A program made the translations under genes and the position numbers. Positions 44,361 through 57,302 of a stretch of DNA of 64,000 nucleotides are shown here, in pieces. The DNA lies in the NCBI RefSeq assembly GCF_033958435.1, contig NC_134146.1, positions 28,666,501 through 28,730,500 on the forward strand. Direction: 5' to 3'. The notes beneath the pieces are model-generated. The model made no database searches. It was not told the origin of the DNA and worked only from the letters and a program-made list of their open reading frames with translations. The stretch's first letter is position 1. Every line of letters starts with the position of its first letter. The DNA is from Carettochelys insculpta. Taxonomy: Eukaryota; Chordata; Testudines; Carettochelyidae.

Positions 44361-44690
44361 ATGTCTCTACCTGATTTAATCTCATTCTGTGTCATCTTTT
44401 TTCTAATTTTGTCCCTACATGCGTGTGCTGGTTTTTTATGTTCATCCTTTATAATTGCCTAGTTTCCACTTTTTGTAGGACTCTTTTTTTGAGTTTCAGA
44501 TCATTGAAGATTTCCTGGTTAAGCCAGGGGTGGACTCTTGTCACACTTCCAATCTTTCCTATAGGTTGCTCTTGTGCCTTTAATAACATCTCTGTGACAA
44601 ACTGCCAACTCTCTCAAATTGTTTTCCCCCTTTAGTTAAATCTTTCTTGCACATTTTCTGAATCCACATATGAAGATATAATTTATTTAG
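44361..44690 (-). mobile_element. CR1 LINE, minus strand, continuation after Harbinger insert
   Basis: CR1 sequence continues directly from 41311 once the Harbinger copy and one TTT are removed (TATTACCC-TTT-ATGTCTC). Blocks such as GATTTCCTGGTTAAGCCAGG and AACTGCCAACTCTC are CR1 coding-strand complements. Confidence 0.75.
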
Positions 44691-44787
44691 ACTCCAGTTT
44701 TTCGTACGGTATCACAACTTGCACAGACTTCTGAGGGGAAAAGCTGGATTCTCTTTCTCTAGTCAGGAAGTGACTGGTGGAGATACA

Positions 44788-44885
44788 CACATCTCACAGA
44801 ACTGGAAAGGACCTTGAGAAGTCATTGAGTTCAGTTCCCTGCATTCCCAGTAGGACCTATCACCATCCCTAACAGATTTTTTTAA
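44788..44885 (-). mobile_element. CR1 LINE 3' end fragment, minus strand
   Basis: CATCTCACAGAACTGGAAAG then CATTGAGTTCAGTTCCCTGC is the CR1 3' end seen also at 39357 and 28550. It lies back to back with the plus-strand CR1 that follows. Confidence 0.65.
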
Positions 44886-44898
44886 ATATAATCTAAAG

Positions 44899-46269
44899 CC
44901 ATGGTGCACCCACATCCTGAATACTGTGTACAAATATGGTCTCCTCATCTCAAAAAAGATATATTGGCATTAGAAAAGGTTCAGAAAAGGGCAACTAAAT
45001 GATTAGGGGTTTGGAACAGGTCCCATATGAGGAGAGATTAAAGAGACTAGGAATTTTCAGCTTCAAAAAGTGGAGACTAAGAGGGGGCGGATATGATAGA
45101 GGTATATAAAATCATGAGTGGTGTGGAGAGAGTGAATAAGGAAAAGTTATGTACTTGTTCTCATAAGCCGTGTCTACACGCGCATGCTACTTCGAAGTAG
45201 CGGCACTAACTTCGAAATAGCGCCCGTCACAGCTACACATGTTGGGCGCTATTTCGATGTTAACATCGACATTAGGCAGCGAGACGTCGAAGCCGCTAAC
45301 CCCATGAGGGGATGGGAATAGCGCCTTACTTCGACGTTCAATGTCGAAGTAGGGACCGTGTAGTCGTTGCGCGTCCCGCAACTTCGAAATAGTGGGGTCT
45401 GCCATGGCGGCCATCAGCTGAGGGGTTGAGAGATGCTCTCTCTCCAGCCGCTGCGGGGCTCTATGGTCACCATGTGCAGCAGCCCTTAGCCCAGGGCTTC
45501 TGGCTGCTGCTGCTGCAGCTGGGGATCCATGCTGCATACACAGGGTCTGCAACCAGTTGTCGGCTCTGTGGATCTTGTGTTGTTTAGTGCAACTGTGTCT
45601 GGGAGGGGCCCTTTAAGGGAGCGGCTTGCTGTTGAGTCCGCCCTGTGACCCTGTCTGCAGCTGTGCCTGGCACCCTTATTTCGATGTGTGCTACTTTGGC
45701 GTGTAGACGTTCCCTCACAGCGCCTATTTTGATGTGGTGCTGGGCAACGTCGATGTTCAACATCGATGTTGCCAACCCTGGAGGACGTGTAGACGTTATT
45801 CATCGAAATAGCCTATTTCGATGTCGCCACATCGAAATAGGCCACTTCGATGTAGGCTTCACGTGTAGACGTAGCCATAATGTAAGAACTAGGGGCACCA
45901 AATGAACTTAATGAGCAGCAGGTTTAGAACAAATAAAAGGAAATTCTTCTTCACACAGCGCACAGTCAACCTGTGGAACCCTTGCCAGAGGAGGCTGTGA
46001 AGGCGAGGACGATAACAGGGTTTAAAAAAGAGCTACATAAATTCAAGGAGGTTAGGTCCATTAATGGCTATTAAAGAGGATGGATAAGGAACGGTGTCCC
46101 TGGCCTCCGTTTGTCAGAGGCTGGAGACAGAGGGCAGAAGAGAGATCGCTTGATCATTGCTCGTTAGGTTTACTTCCTCTCAGCATCTGGCATTGGCTCC
46201 TCTTGGCAGACAGGATACTGGGCTGGATGGACCTTTGGTCTGACCAAGTATGGCTGTTCTTATGTTCTT
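44899..46269 (+). mobile_element. CR1 LINE 3' end, plus strand, split by Harbinger MITE
   Basis: The left half (44899-45165: AGAAAAGGTTCAGAAAAGGG, GAGGAGAGATTAAAGAGACT) and right half (45880-46269: GTTTAGAACAAATAAAAGGA, GGCTGGATGGACCTTTGGTC, ending TTCTTATGTTCTT) form one CR1 3' region. The 711-bp MITE between them has an ATA duplication. No reading frame remains. Confidence 0.85.
45166..45876. mobile_element. Harbinger MITE, 711 bp (copy D)
   Basis: Ends AGCCGTGTCTACACGCG and CACGTGTAGACGTAGCC with ATA duplicated (45163-45165, 45877-45879). Same structure and length as copies A and C, including the remnant start of the nuclease gene on minus (MDPQLQQQQPEALG). It sits inside a CR1 3' end. 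Confidence 0.93.
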
Positions 46270-49129
46270 GGTTTCTGTTCCCCCCTCCACCATAAGGTTC
46301 AGAAGCTGATGAGAATTTCAGTAATCTGTGATAAATAAAAAGGGGAAATTCTCCTCTCAAATCCATTGCTGTCATCTTTTGACTCCTCTGGGTTTATATG
46401 TGTTTAAAAGAATGATTGGGCTAAATGAGCGTTTTCTTTTGTTCAAGTTCAGGCCTCACAATGCTGCCTAAAAGAGAACAAGCTTGTCAAGTCTCTGGCA
46501 TAAAATGCAACTCTCTCTGCTCAATGACCTGTAAGATGCATGCATTGCATAGGTTGTGTCCACAATTTCTTGAGGCACTTTGCACACACTAGGAGGATCT
46601 GGTGCCCTTTCCTGTACCTTGGGGGAATTCACAGAAACAGGGAAGGTATTGCTTCCTTCCCTCCCTTGTGGGTTCTGACAGAAAAGCAATTTAAGTTGCA
46701 ACTGGGCTAAGTTGAAGAAGGCACCTCAGCTCATGGCTCAGAAGCAAAAGAAAGAGTACTCTGGGTGACTGTGTAAACTCCCCAGACAGCGCTGCCCACT
46801 TACAGGCCAGGACGAGACGACTCTTGGATCCCAAAACCAAGGGAAGGTTGTGGGCTTCCTAAGTTTACTGAAACTTCTACCCAAGTGGATTCTCAGCTAC
46901 TGGAAAAACTGTGTGGGATGAAAACAGCAAAGCTCTGTGTAAATGTATCCCAGAGATAGCAATGAGTGAAGAGTTAGTTGTAAATGTGAGGTAGAAACCA
47001 AATAGACTTTTTTTTTTGTAAACCCTGCATTTTGCTGAGGGGTTTAAATTATTTGTGATGAGCACATGATTGGGATGCATTTCTTTTTCATTTTAACAAT
47101 CAGGGCTTTCTCTGATTGAGTCCTGCAACACATATCTTATAAGGATGCATTTGTTGTCAGCCACTTCCTTTTCACTCACCATGATTTGATGCATACACAT
47201 TATTGCACAGGTTTGATTAACAATATCATTTTAAAGTATAACCTCAGTTCTGAGTTGCACGAGTTAAATCCATCAGCCGCAGAATGGATCAAGTTTCTTG
47301 GCTGTCAGCATTAATATCTTGCATAAACCATACACTTTCCCAACTTTTCTATATTTATCTGGGTAATCCAGATACACCCCTTAGTAATCCAGGGGTTGGT
47401 TGGTTGGTTTGTTTGTTTGTGAGAATAAAGAATAGAGGCTGGAATTAGTGGGCTGAATTGTATTTATGCCACTGATGAACTTGCTGATTTGTACGTCAAA
47501 GAGATTTCAATGTGGGTACAAATCCAATGGGATTTTTGATATAGACAACTGTGGATTAAATGTTATTCCAAAAGGGATGGATCCTAATTTATGCTAATTA
47601 TAAGCAGTGCAAGTGTTGGCTGATGGCATTCCTTAAACTCTGTGTTTTCTAACCGATATTAGACAGGGATTATTCAATGTGGAAGAGACCGATTCTTGTC
47701 ATAAAGGACTCAGCAAGAAAAAAAAGATAATGAGATGATGTGATACTTGGCAATGAGGAGAAAAATATACTTGCCCCTTAAAAGAAAAGTATCCTATATA
47801 TAGCTGGCTGAAACTTGGAATTTCCATTCTTCTGGAAATTCCAGCTTTTTGAAAACTAGAACTTTCCATTGGATTTCCGCCTGAGTCTCAGCAGAAGTCA
47901 TGATTCCATTAAATATTTCAGTTTCTATAAATCAACATTTTTGAATGAAAAATGTTTTGTTGGAAATCTTCCAGCCAATTGTCATGCTATGTGCACTTCT
48001 GGATGGCCAGGGCAAACTATTCTAAATCATATTCATACAAGCTCATATTTGTGAGCAACGTTATTTTTGTAATGATGCCTTGAGTCTATTATTTTTAACA
48101 AGGCATCTTGAAAAAGCTCCCCATGTACCTTTTAGACCAAATCATGAACATGTGTCACCTTCTATGTATTTTGTGGAATTGTTTCCCATAAAACCTTGGA
48201 AATTTCTGCATGTCTTGGCAATGGCTGCACTTTTAGATAATCGCAGAAGAATTGTTCGTAACACTTACTGGGACTTGGAAAAAACTGAAGAAAGTGATAA
48301 AATTTAAGGAGAATGAATAACAAAAGACTTGCTGAACCTGCATCTTTGCTCACAACTGATGTTCTGATGACATGTTGTTAAACTATGGATTGTTTAAATG
48401 AAAGCACCATGAAGTTTTTTAATGGGATCATGGTGAATACAGATGAGCCACATCTGTTTAGATTCATGCTGTTTAATAAACTTCACCCCATCTGCAACAG
48501 CTAGTAAGCATTCTACCAGCAGTTATCTGTTGTCCTAGGTAGGATCTGTGGTTCCTATGAAACACTTCCAGCTAGACTATGGAGCTGCTTGTGTCAGTCT
48601 TCAACCAAGACTAATTGTATCAAGAGGGCTTTATAGGGCCTTCCAGAAGTTTGAGTGAACTTCACCCCGCATCGTTGCCTCAGCACTATCTCTCTCAGGC
48701 ATTTCTTCTTGAATTTGCGTCATAATCAAATCTGCAGATGACTATAGAGTAGGGGGTTAGCAAGTAATGAGACAGAATCACTCTGACCTGGACAGATAGG
48801 AGCAGCTGATGCTGCAAGCAGCCCAAGGAGATGTGGTACTAAAAAGCACACAACCTTGGCCCAGGGAAAGGAAATAAATATTCCTGATAGTGTGAGAGAC
48901 ATAGTTAAACATTTATATCCTCATTGCATCTTGACTTCTTCCTATCCCTCTTCAATATAACCAAGCATTTTATTGCCACGAGGAAGATCTGAGATCAGGA
49001 CCTGCCGGGGAAGCTCTGTGAGCATTTCCTCAGAATCCAATCTAGAGCAAAGCCCCAGCCCCTGCCCCCAATGTTCTCTCCCCAGTACAGCAGGGCATAA
49101 TGTTCTACAGAGGGCTGCCAAGATCTCAC
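46270..49129. other. AT-rich non-coding stretch
   Basis: Only a short GGTT/GTTT run near 47393-47420 stands out. No gene or repeat family was recognised. Confidence 0.45.
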
Positions 49130-49546
49130 AGTAGCTGCATCTACAGTCGCTGGCTATTTCAAAATAGCCGGGCCAACTTTGAAATGGTGCCTGGCGCTAT
49201 TTTGAAGTTGAAATTGACGTAAGGCGGTGAGACATTGAAATCGCTATCCCCATCAGAAGATGGGAATAGCGCCCTACCTCGATGTCCAGCATCGAAGTAG
49301 GGCATGTGTAGATGATCCTTGTCCTGCTATGTTGAAATAGCAGGGTCCTCCATGGCGGCCATCAGCTGAGGGGTTGAGAGACGCTCTGTCCATACCCTGA
49401 GCTCTGTGGTTGCCACATGCAGAAGCCCTTAAAGCTCCACGCCCCCTGATTTCCTGTGGCAGGAAGCTGAGAGTGTACAGGCAGCAGCACAGACACGTAC
49501 ACAGCCTGCACAGCCTCTAGACACCCCAATCCCCAACCCAGCGCCC

Positions 49547-50957
49547 ATGGCAGCCAGCCAGCCCCCCGAGTGCCCACAGGGCACCCCCCCAAGGGGACCC
49601 AGAGCTCTCAGCTGGGGGGAGGCTGCGGGGCCCCTCCTGGGCGGACACCGAGATCCGGGACCTGCTGGGTCTTTGAGGTGAGGAGGAGGTGCTCCAGGTA
49701 ATGAGGAGTAAGTGGTGAAATGCAGACACGTTCGCCTGGCTGGCTGAGGGTCTGGCTACCCAGGGTCACCCTATCCGCACTCCTGACCATGTCAGGAGTA
49801 AGGTCAAGGAGCTGCAGCAGGGTTACACCCAGGCCTGGGACACAGCCAGCCAGTCTGGGGCTGCACCTGCCTCTTGCCCCTTTTATAGGGAGCTCAGGGA
49901 GATCCTGGGCCCCTGGTACACCTCCTCCCCACCAGCCACCCTTGACACCTCAGATAACGAGCCCCAGCAGGCCTCAGCACTGGAGTCTGGCCCGGAGGCC
50001 AGCCCTGCACCCCAGGGACCCTCAGAGGAGCCCAACCCTGGGACAGCAGAGGAGGAGGAGGAGGAGGGCTCCAGCCACTGGTGGGGAGGGGGGGTTTCCT
50101 GATTGACCTCCCCTCCCACAGCTCCAGCAGGGCATCCAACCACCGAGTGTCTCCCGACCGTGGGAGCAGACCGTCAGGTATGTACCCCAGGTGCACACCC
50201 CCAGGTTAAGGGGCGGGGGCAAGGGACATGTCTGGGGCCCCCCCCACACCCAGCTGACCCCAGCCCACCATAGCCCAGCCAGACCACAGCCCTGGGACGG
50301 GAGTGGCACGTTCCTCAGAGCCCATCAGCACCTACCTCCCAGGATGGCACCATGCCCCAGCCCTGGGGATAGGGGGGAGCATAACCCCCAAAGGGGGTCA
50401 CCCATGTGGGGGGGGACACCACACCCATCATCATCCCTGGGGACAGGGGATGGGGACCCAGCAGTGGAGGGGTGGGGGGGGCATGGACCACGGGCCAGGG
50501 CCCAGACTAATGGCTGTCTCTGCTCTTCCCCACTCTATTCTGCAGCCACACCATCTGAAGGCCTTGACAGCACAGGAGCCACATCCGTTGTGCCAGACAG
50601 CCCACCAGGGCCGTCACATTAGGGCAGCCAGGTGGCAAAGCAGGGACCGGCCCTAGGACAAGCCCACCAATGCTGGAACCAGACATGGAAGGCCACTGAC
50701 CCCCAGCTCCTCACCACCTCTGGCATCAGGTGGAGGTGTCAGAGCACCACCTGCAAGTGGAGGAGCGCCGGCTCCACTTGCAGGAGAGAGCGCTGGCCTG
50801 GCGCCAGGAGGCTTGGGGGTCCTTCATGAGGACCTTCGAGCATTTCCCTGAGCAGATGGCAGCCCCTTCTTCTCCAGCCGCCATCCTTCCCAGCCACCCT
50901 CCACCTACCCTGGAGCCTGCCGAGGAGGGGGACCACAGAGCTCAGGAGCCAGCCTAG
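49547..50957 (+). pseudogene. Myb/SANT-like pseudogene (copy G)
   Basis: Exon 1 (to 50177, CAG|GTATGT) and exon 2 (from 50546, CTGCAG|CC) keep the splice sites of copy B. Domain blocks are GPSWADTEIRDLLGL, EEEVLQVMRSK, DHVRSKVKELQQGY and CPFYRELREILG, broken by stops after LLGL and after MRSK. Exon 2 ends WRQEAWGSFMRTFEHF in a frame that stays open to the stop at 50957. This shows the C-terminus that is frameshifted away in copy B. Confidence 0.85.
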
Positions 50958-51356
50958 CCATACCTGCCGGTCTTCCCAGCCCCCACCCAGCCTCGACGGG
51001 GCCTCCAGCCCAGATGTGTATCACCCCCCCCCCATGCTGGGCGCTGGACAGTAGAGGGAAAGGGGGCCAAGGACTGGGCCATCCAGGCCCCCACTTTATA
51101 CATATCCCCCCCCCATTATTGTACATAGTTGCCTTGTCCCACCTCCCTTTAGTAGCTGTCCCTCTCAATGTACATAGTCCTCCCATTCATGTTAGAGTTC
51201 ATCGTTTTTGGTTTCAAGAATGTTTGGTTTATTTAAAACAAAACAAACGTGTTGTGTGCTCTTCGGTGCACAGTGGTGTGGGCGTGGGGGCAGTGTAGTG
51301 TGTTGTGGGTGGGGGTGGGGGTGGTGGGTGGCTCACCAGGCTGCCTCTGCCGGCGC

Positions 51357-52690
51357 TCACCCCGCAGCCTGCTCGAAATGGGCCTGCAGGGCCTCCCAGA
51401 CCCGGATCCCCTCATGGCCGGCTTGGCAGTGGGTGGCTGGGGGTAGGCCACGCCAGCCTCCACAGCCCAGCCCTGCACAAATGCCTCCCCCTTGCTCTCC
51501 ACCAGGTTGTGGAGTGAACAGTATGCACCCACAACCTGGGGGATGTTGGGGAGCCCCAAGTCCAGGTGGGTGAGGAGGCACCTCCAGCAGCCTTTGAAGG
51601 GCCAAAACTCCTCTCGACCACCTTGCGTGCATGGTTCAGGCAGGTGTTGAACTGCTCCTGGCTGGCTCTGAGGTGGCCCGTGCAGGGGTATATGAGCCAG
51701 GGCTGGAGGGGGTAGGCCGCATCTGCCACAAGGCAGAGGGGCACAGTGGTGTCCCCCAGAGGGATCTCCCACTGGGGGATGTAGGTCCCTGCCTCCAGCT
51801 GGTGGCCCAGGCCCGAGTTCCTAAAAACCCGGGCATCATGGGTGCTGCCAGGCCAGCCAACATATATATCCAGGAAGCAGGCCCAGCTGTCCACCATGGC
51901 CTGGAGAACCACTGAGTGGTAGCCCTTCCTCTTCACAAAGCATCCTCCGCTGTGCTCCGGGGCACAAATGGGGATGTGGGTCCCATCCAGTGCCCTGAAG
52001 CAGTTGGGGAACCCCATGCTGTCAAACCCCATGATAGCCACATCCAGGTCCCCGAGCCACATGAGCCTGTGGAGCAGCAGAGCGTTCAGCACGTGGAGCA
52101 CCTGTCGGGGGAGGACGCGAGCACTCATGAAGGATGTGCAGGGTGTTCCTGGCCCTCCTCCCCCTGGGCTCCCCCGTTCCTCCCAGGGTCCCCCTCCCCC
52201 TGGACTCTCCCTCTCCCCCCTGGGGTCCCCTTACCTCCGTGACGACAGCCCCAGCGGTGGCCTTGCCCACACCGAACTGCTGTCCTATGGATCGGTAGCT
52301 GTCTCGAGTGGCCAGCTGTCAGACAGCGATGCCGACCCATTTCTCGACAGTGAGAGCACACCGCATGGGGGTATCCTGGTGCCACAGGGCAGGGGTGAGC
52401 CACTGGCAGAGCTTAAGCAACGTCTGCCAGCTCATCCAGAAATTCTGGAGCCAGCGGTCATCATCCCACTCCCCAAGTACCAGCCACTCCCACCACTCTG
52501 TGCTGGTGGGGTACCTCCATACCCGGCAGTGCGCCCAGCGGGGGGAGGCTGGGAGGGCTACATGGTGGTCTGGGGCAGCTCATTCATCCCGAGGAGGACA
52601 GCTCATCTTCCAGAAGATGCTGGGTGTCCTCCTCCTTGGCACCGAGCAGGGCAGCCACTGCCCTGGGGGCAGCCGTGTGGGCTTCTGGCT
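51357..52690 (-). pseudogene. HARBI1-like nuclease pseudogene (copy G)
   Basis: Exon 1 ends at 52235 (GAG|GTAAGG) and exon 2 starts at 52103 (GACAG|GTG). Exon 2 keeps RALDGTHIPIC, GSTHDARVFRNSG and KVVERSFG, so the D-D-E residues are present, but a frameshift follows directly after ERSFG and the last 90 residues are in another frame. Exon 1 has lost its start codon but retains LVLGEWDDDRWLQNF intact, the point where copy B has lost a base. Confidence 0.87.
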
Positions 52691-53136
52691 GCTGCTGCTT
52701 CTGGGGCTCCAAGCTGCATGTATGGGATCTGTGGGTGGTTGTGGGCTCTGTGGACCTGTGCTGTGCAGGCCAAGTGTGCCTGGGAGGGGCCCTTTAAGGG
52801 AGCGGTTTGCTGTTGCCCCAGAAGGGCTAGTCTGCCCTGTGACCCCGTTCGCAGGCTTTCCTAGCCCCCTTATTCCAAGTGGGGCTGCTTTGGTGTGCAC
52901 GGGGCCTATTTCGATTTAGTGCTTTCCTACGTCGATATTGAATGTTGACGTCACCAGCCCTGGAGGATGTGTGGACGCTACACATCGAAATAGCTTATTT
53001 CGATTTCACTACATCGCAATAACCTATTTCGATGTAGCGTCCCGGTGCCAACGTAGCTAGTGTGAGCTGAGTGACATTGTTTAGTTGAACAATTTATTAA
53101 CCAATAAATGCAGCTTTGGGTTGACCAAAACTGTTT

Positions 53137-53427
53137 GGGCTTGCCTATACTTGCCTCCAGCTTTGAAGGGTGCATGTTAATCAGGGTGATGGGAGATTAC
53201 TAATGAAGTACTGCGGTGAATATGCAAAATTTTGAGGAGTAAAGGCACTTCGAAGCGCCCACCGCTACACGCATGCTGGTACTTCGAAGTTTGGCGCTTC
53301 GAAGTTGCCACTGGGGAGAATTAGCCTAATGAAGTGCTGCATATTCACCACAGCACTTCATTAGTAATCTCCTATCACCCTGATTACCATGCTCCCTTTG
53401 AAGTTGGGGGCAAGTATAGACAAGACC
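53137..53427. mobile_element. Palindromic MITE, 291 bp
   Basis: Ends GGGCTTGCCTATACTTGCC and (inverse) GGTCTTGTCTATACTTGCC with TTT duplicated (53134-53136, 53428-53430). The interior is an imperfect inverted repeat with two copies of a CTAATGAAGTRCTG..GAATATGCA module and CTTCGAAGTTTGGCGCTTCG in the centre. It is non-coding and mobilised in trans. Confidence 0.85.
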
Positions 53428-53430
53428 TTT

Positions 53431-56400
53431 GTCAATTTCAAATTTGGTGAGATTTTGTTCCTAATTTTATTGCAAAACAAACAAACGGGCTCTTAAAAAA
53501 AAGTCCCTGAAAATGAAACGAATTTCATTCTGAGCCAACCCAAAATTACTTTTCCCTTGATTTTTCAGGTCAGCCATTGAGCCAAAATAATCAATTATTC
53601 CTTCAGATCCACTCTGCAGGGAGTAGAGCATGCTTTGGGTCAGCCTGGCTCCTGCCGGGACAGAGATGCCACGCTCTCCTCACTCACTGCAGCCCTGAAA
53701 ACTCCCAGGAGTAAATCACTGCTGGGGTAACTAAAAATAAATGCCAGGTGAATTTCCACGTGAAGTCCTGCCAGAGACAAGGTGAGCACATCACTGAAAG
53801 GAGCTGCTCTCCAGCTCTGTCATCTCCCCCTCTCCTCTAAGCCTCCGCCTATTCCCACCATCTCCCAGGATGGAGGAAGAATTGCAGCAGAACCACAGCT
53901 CTGTCCTCATTCTGGGTTTACAGACCCCTCAAGTGTCTCTAATACTCTCTGTTGAATGCAGTGGACAGTATAAGTGAGATTAGCAGGTTACAGTCACTAA
54001 AAGCAAAAACAGGAAATAATTAAAGTGGGGAGTTCCCAGCACACCTGAACTAATTTCTTATGCCTTTTCCCCTGCAGCACTAATTCTAGTTTCACCACCA
54101 CCACCACCTCAGGGATCTGATGTGCATATGTCCTGTTTTAGATGATTAACCATCTATGATGATGACAGGGGTGGAAGAAATGGGGAATGACAAAAGGGGT
54201 TGAGTAAACAGGAGCGGGGGAATAGGGGAAAGGTAAAATAGGAATGAGGGACATTGTAGGGGAGGAAAGGAAAGAGATGGTGTAGAGGTACAGTGGGAAG
54301 GAGGGCTGGCAGTGGAGTGACTATGAAAGAGAGAGGAAGGTGTTTAGAACATCCATAACTCCGGTTGTAAAAGACATCCAGTGTCATCATCTGCATCCAG
54401 GGACTGCAAAATTCCTGAGGAAACACAGGTGGGCCTCTTCCTGCTCTACTTCTGCCATTTCCAGCAGCCGCTTGCGAGGAAATCTCTGTAGCTCTGAGGC
54501 ATGACTCCACTGCTATGTCCATGGGGAAGGAAAAGGGGGGCTTTTAATGACTCTAGAGAGATGGTCCCCATTGCCACCTGAGCCTTCTCCTACCCCACCA
54601 TGGCTGCTCCCAGGGGCTGTTTGCTGTGCTTCCCTCAGCCCCGGGGGCTGATTTAAGGACAGGTTGCTGTGGGCTGTTGCCAATGGAGAATGAACAAAAG
54701 TAGTTTTGCTTTACCCACGCAAGGTAGTAAGCTTTATCCTCCTCCTTGTATGGAGGCCTACGTAGATGAAGAGCTAAATAGCATCCAATGGAAAGGTAAA
54801 CTGCTTCAGATGAAGAGAAGGGGCTAGATATAACCACTATTAGGAACAGAAGTTCTTTCCTGCCAGTGCCTTCAATGGTGCTAACTTCCACCAGAGAGGA
54901 TGGGGACAGAGCTGGTCAACCCTTTTTGGGGGGGAGGGGTTGTAATTAAAAACAAAAACAAGAATAATGTAGAAGACATTTGTGTGATGTCTTTGCCCCC
55001 CTCAATTTTGAACAGCTCCAGACAGGGAAAAGCTTCAGGCTGTACGCCCCTTCCCCGTGCAGGAGGCTGCAGAGAGGAGATCATGCTGCACTCCTTGAAA
55101 GCCTGTCCTGGTGTTTCACAGAATGCCAGAACTCCCCTTCACAATGGAGCCTGGCCTCTGGAGCCCTCTCCTGGGCATGCTTTGACGTAAAAGGAACAGT
55201 CAGCTGTCTGTGACTTGGTCAAAGTCAGAGCTACACCATGTGCTTTTTGTTGGGTACTGTAAGAGGAAGAAAATCTACAGAGCCTGTGCTGATAACAAGC
55301 AGCTCCAACACGCAACCCTTCATACTGTAAAGGGTGCTCAGACAGGGTTCGAATTTGAGATAAGATTCCTTGAGTTGCAGTCTTGTCCTATGTAAATAAT
55401 GTCACTGACTTATCAAACTGCTGCTCACGATTTACATTTAGAGGGGGAGGAACAGGAAATCTAGGGAACTGGTAATACCCTAGACAGTGACTTTTATTTC
55501 AAGTTCACAGATTTAAATCCAGCATGTTATTAATTGCCAGAAGTCAGTATCCTCCAGCAGCTGTTTGATGGCACATGAAAAAGTTGGCAGTATCCATCTG
55601 CTTCTTAGTTGACAGCCACCATCCCTATGTGACAACCTGGCTGGCAGGCTCATCAGACAATAAGAGGACTGTTTGTGCACAAGAGGGCCTTACTCACTTC
55701 TTATTCAGCTACAATTCCCATTGGCATTGATTTGGGTGTATCTGAGCAAGGACTGAGTAAACAGAGTGAGGATGTAAGGGTTGAGGTTATAGATCTGCTA
55801 CCAACTTCAGACTGTGGTACCTATGCTGGGTGAAGTAAGAGACTTGTATTAACATTGCTCATGCTGTTCTGGGTGTAAACAGAGAACTCTCGTCTCCAGT
55901 GATGTGAACTTTCGTTAGTGCTAAACTCAATAGATTACTATTTTAACAAGAGAGAGAGTTTGGAAGTAATCAATTGTTCAGTGAGGAACCATACTTATTT
56001 ACCAATACATCACTGTACCCACCTCAAGGCTTGGAAACATTCATCTCTGTGGTTATAGGACAGCAATTTGGAGCTGTTGCGCATAAGAAGGTAATTCACA
56101 TACTCCTGAAGGCCCCTGGATGCCACCAGAGAGGTGTAAAGAGGCCTTAGTGTAAACGAAAGTCTGGCCTGTTGTTTCTAATACGCGTATTCTTATTTGC
56201 AGTTTCAGTAAGAACATCAAAATTAGAGGCAAATATTCTTTTGGTGTTATAAAGTTGTCAGTTGTAATTGGAGACATGAGTGTGGTTTCCTAAATGATCC
56301 CTAGTGGTCCATTCATGACGCTACTTCTCTCTAACTCAAATATACAAAAGAATATAATTATTTTGAAAGAAAACAGAAACTCCCTGTGACAGATCCAGGA

Positions 56401-57299
56401 CATGCCATGACTCAGCAATCAGAAGACAGTCACATAGACATTTTGTTCTTCAGCAGCCCACTGCGATGATACAATGAATGTGTCCCTTTCAGCATTTGGC
56501 TATTTTCAGTCACTCTTGTATGTCCTTTTTTTTTTTCCCTTTTCTTTTTTTTGCGGGGGTGGGGGGCAGGGGGGGTTGAATCTTTTTGTTTTGGATTTGT
56601 ATATAAAAAGTTTGTGTTATGGTTTGTGTAGAAATGACTAGAATGTGGCATAACATTTGGTTCCAAAGACAGGAATAATAGATTTAAATTCAAAGAAGAC
56701 ATTCTTGTCTGTCAACTTTAATTTGGTTGTTTGGAAGAGGTACTTATAAACTTTGGTCAGATTGCCCCTTAAATTTCTTTCTGTTAAATTAATGCCATGA
56801 GGCCTAGGGTAGGATGTTTGTTTTTCCACATTTCTGAGTAGGGGCTTGAGCCAGTTTTGTTTTGTAATCTTAAGAGGAATCCCTAGACACTGAACCTGGT
56901 CCTTGTTGCTGTCAACACCACCTAACAGAAGAAATACGTCTGTAAAGCACAAAACACTCTTCCATCTCTGTATAAATGGTGAGTGTTTAATAGCATGATT
57001 GGAAATTGGGTGAATAGTAAGAGGAATTCAAATGAGTCAGGTTTTTTTATAAGTAAAGATTTTATATAGACTCAGATTGTAACTGGACCTTGAGCAGGTT
57101 TGTGGAAGAGGAAAAAACCAGAAAACTTCCCACTGTGTCTTCCTCATATGAAGGCTGGGAATAACTGCATGAACTTTAACTCTACAAGGAGGATGTGGAA
57201 CTACCTGATGGAAAGATGCAGAATGTGCCCTTTCCTTACACAGCCAGTAGCCCTGGAAAGGAGCATACCTGCATATGATGAGATATTCAGGTTACACAC
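53431..57299. other. Non-coding stretch
   Basis: A (CAC)n run lies near 54097-54112 and a poly(T) run near 56526. The many open frames below 125 codons overlap on both strands and lack motifs. No host exon was recognised. Confidence 0.4.
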
Positions 57300-57302
57300 A
57301 TT

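Larger units (their letters stand above)
49133..53058. mobile_element. Harbinger transposon, two-gene, decayed (copy G)
   Basis: Ends AGCTGCATCTACAGTCGC and GTGCCAACGTAGCT with AGT duplicated (49130-49132, 53059-53061). It is 3,926 bp long with a Myb-like pseudogene on plus and a nuclease pseudogene on minus, oriented like copy B. Point stops and frameshifts are more numerous than in B. Confidence 0.9.

Noticed and set aside
49362..49592. Short frames at the left end of Harbinger copy G
   Set aside because: They are shadows of the subterminal region and of the Myb-like exon on the other strand.
51233..51772. 179-codon minus-strand frame as a separate gene
   Set aside because: It is the out-of-frame continuation of the copy G nuclease pseudogene after its frameshift plus downstream sequence.
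54154..54522. 122-codon minus-strand frame with a Pro/Leu/Phe-rich tail
   Set aside because: The tail derives from a purine-rich run on the opposite strand; no motif or splice context supports a gene.
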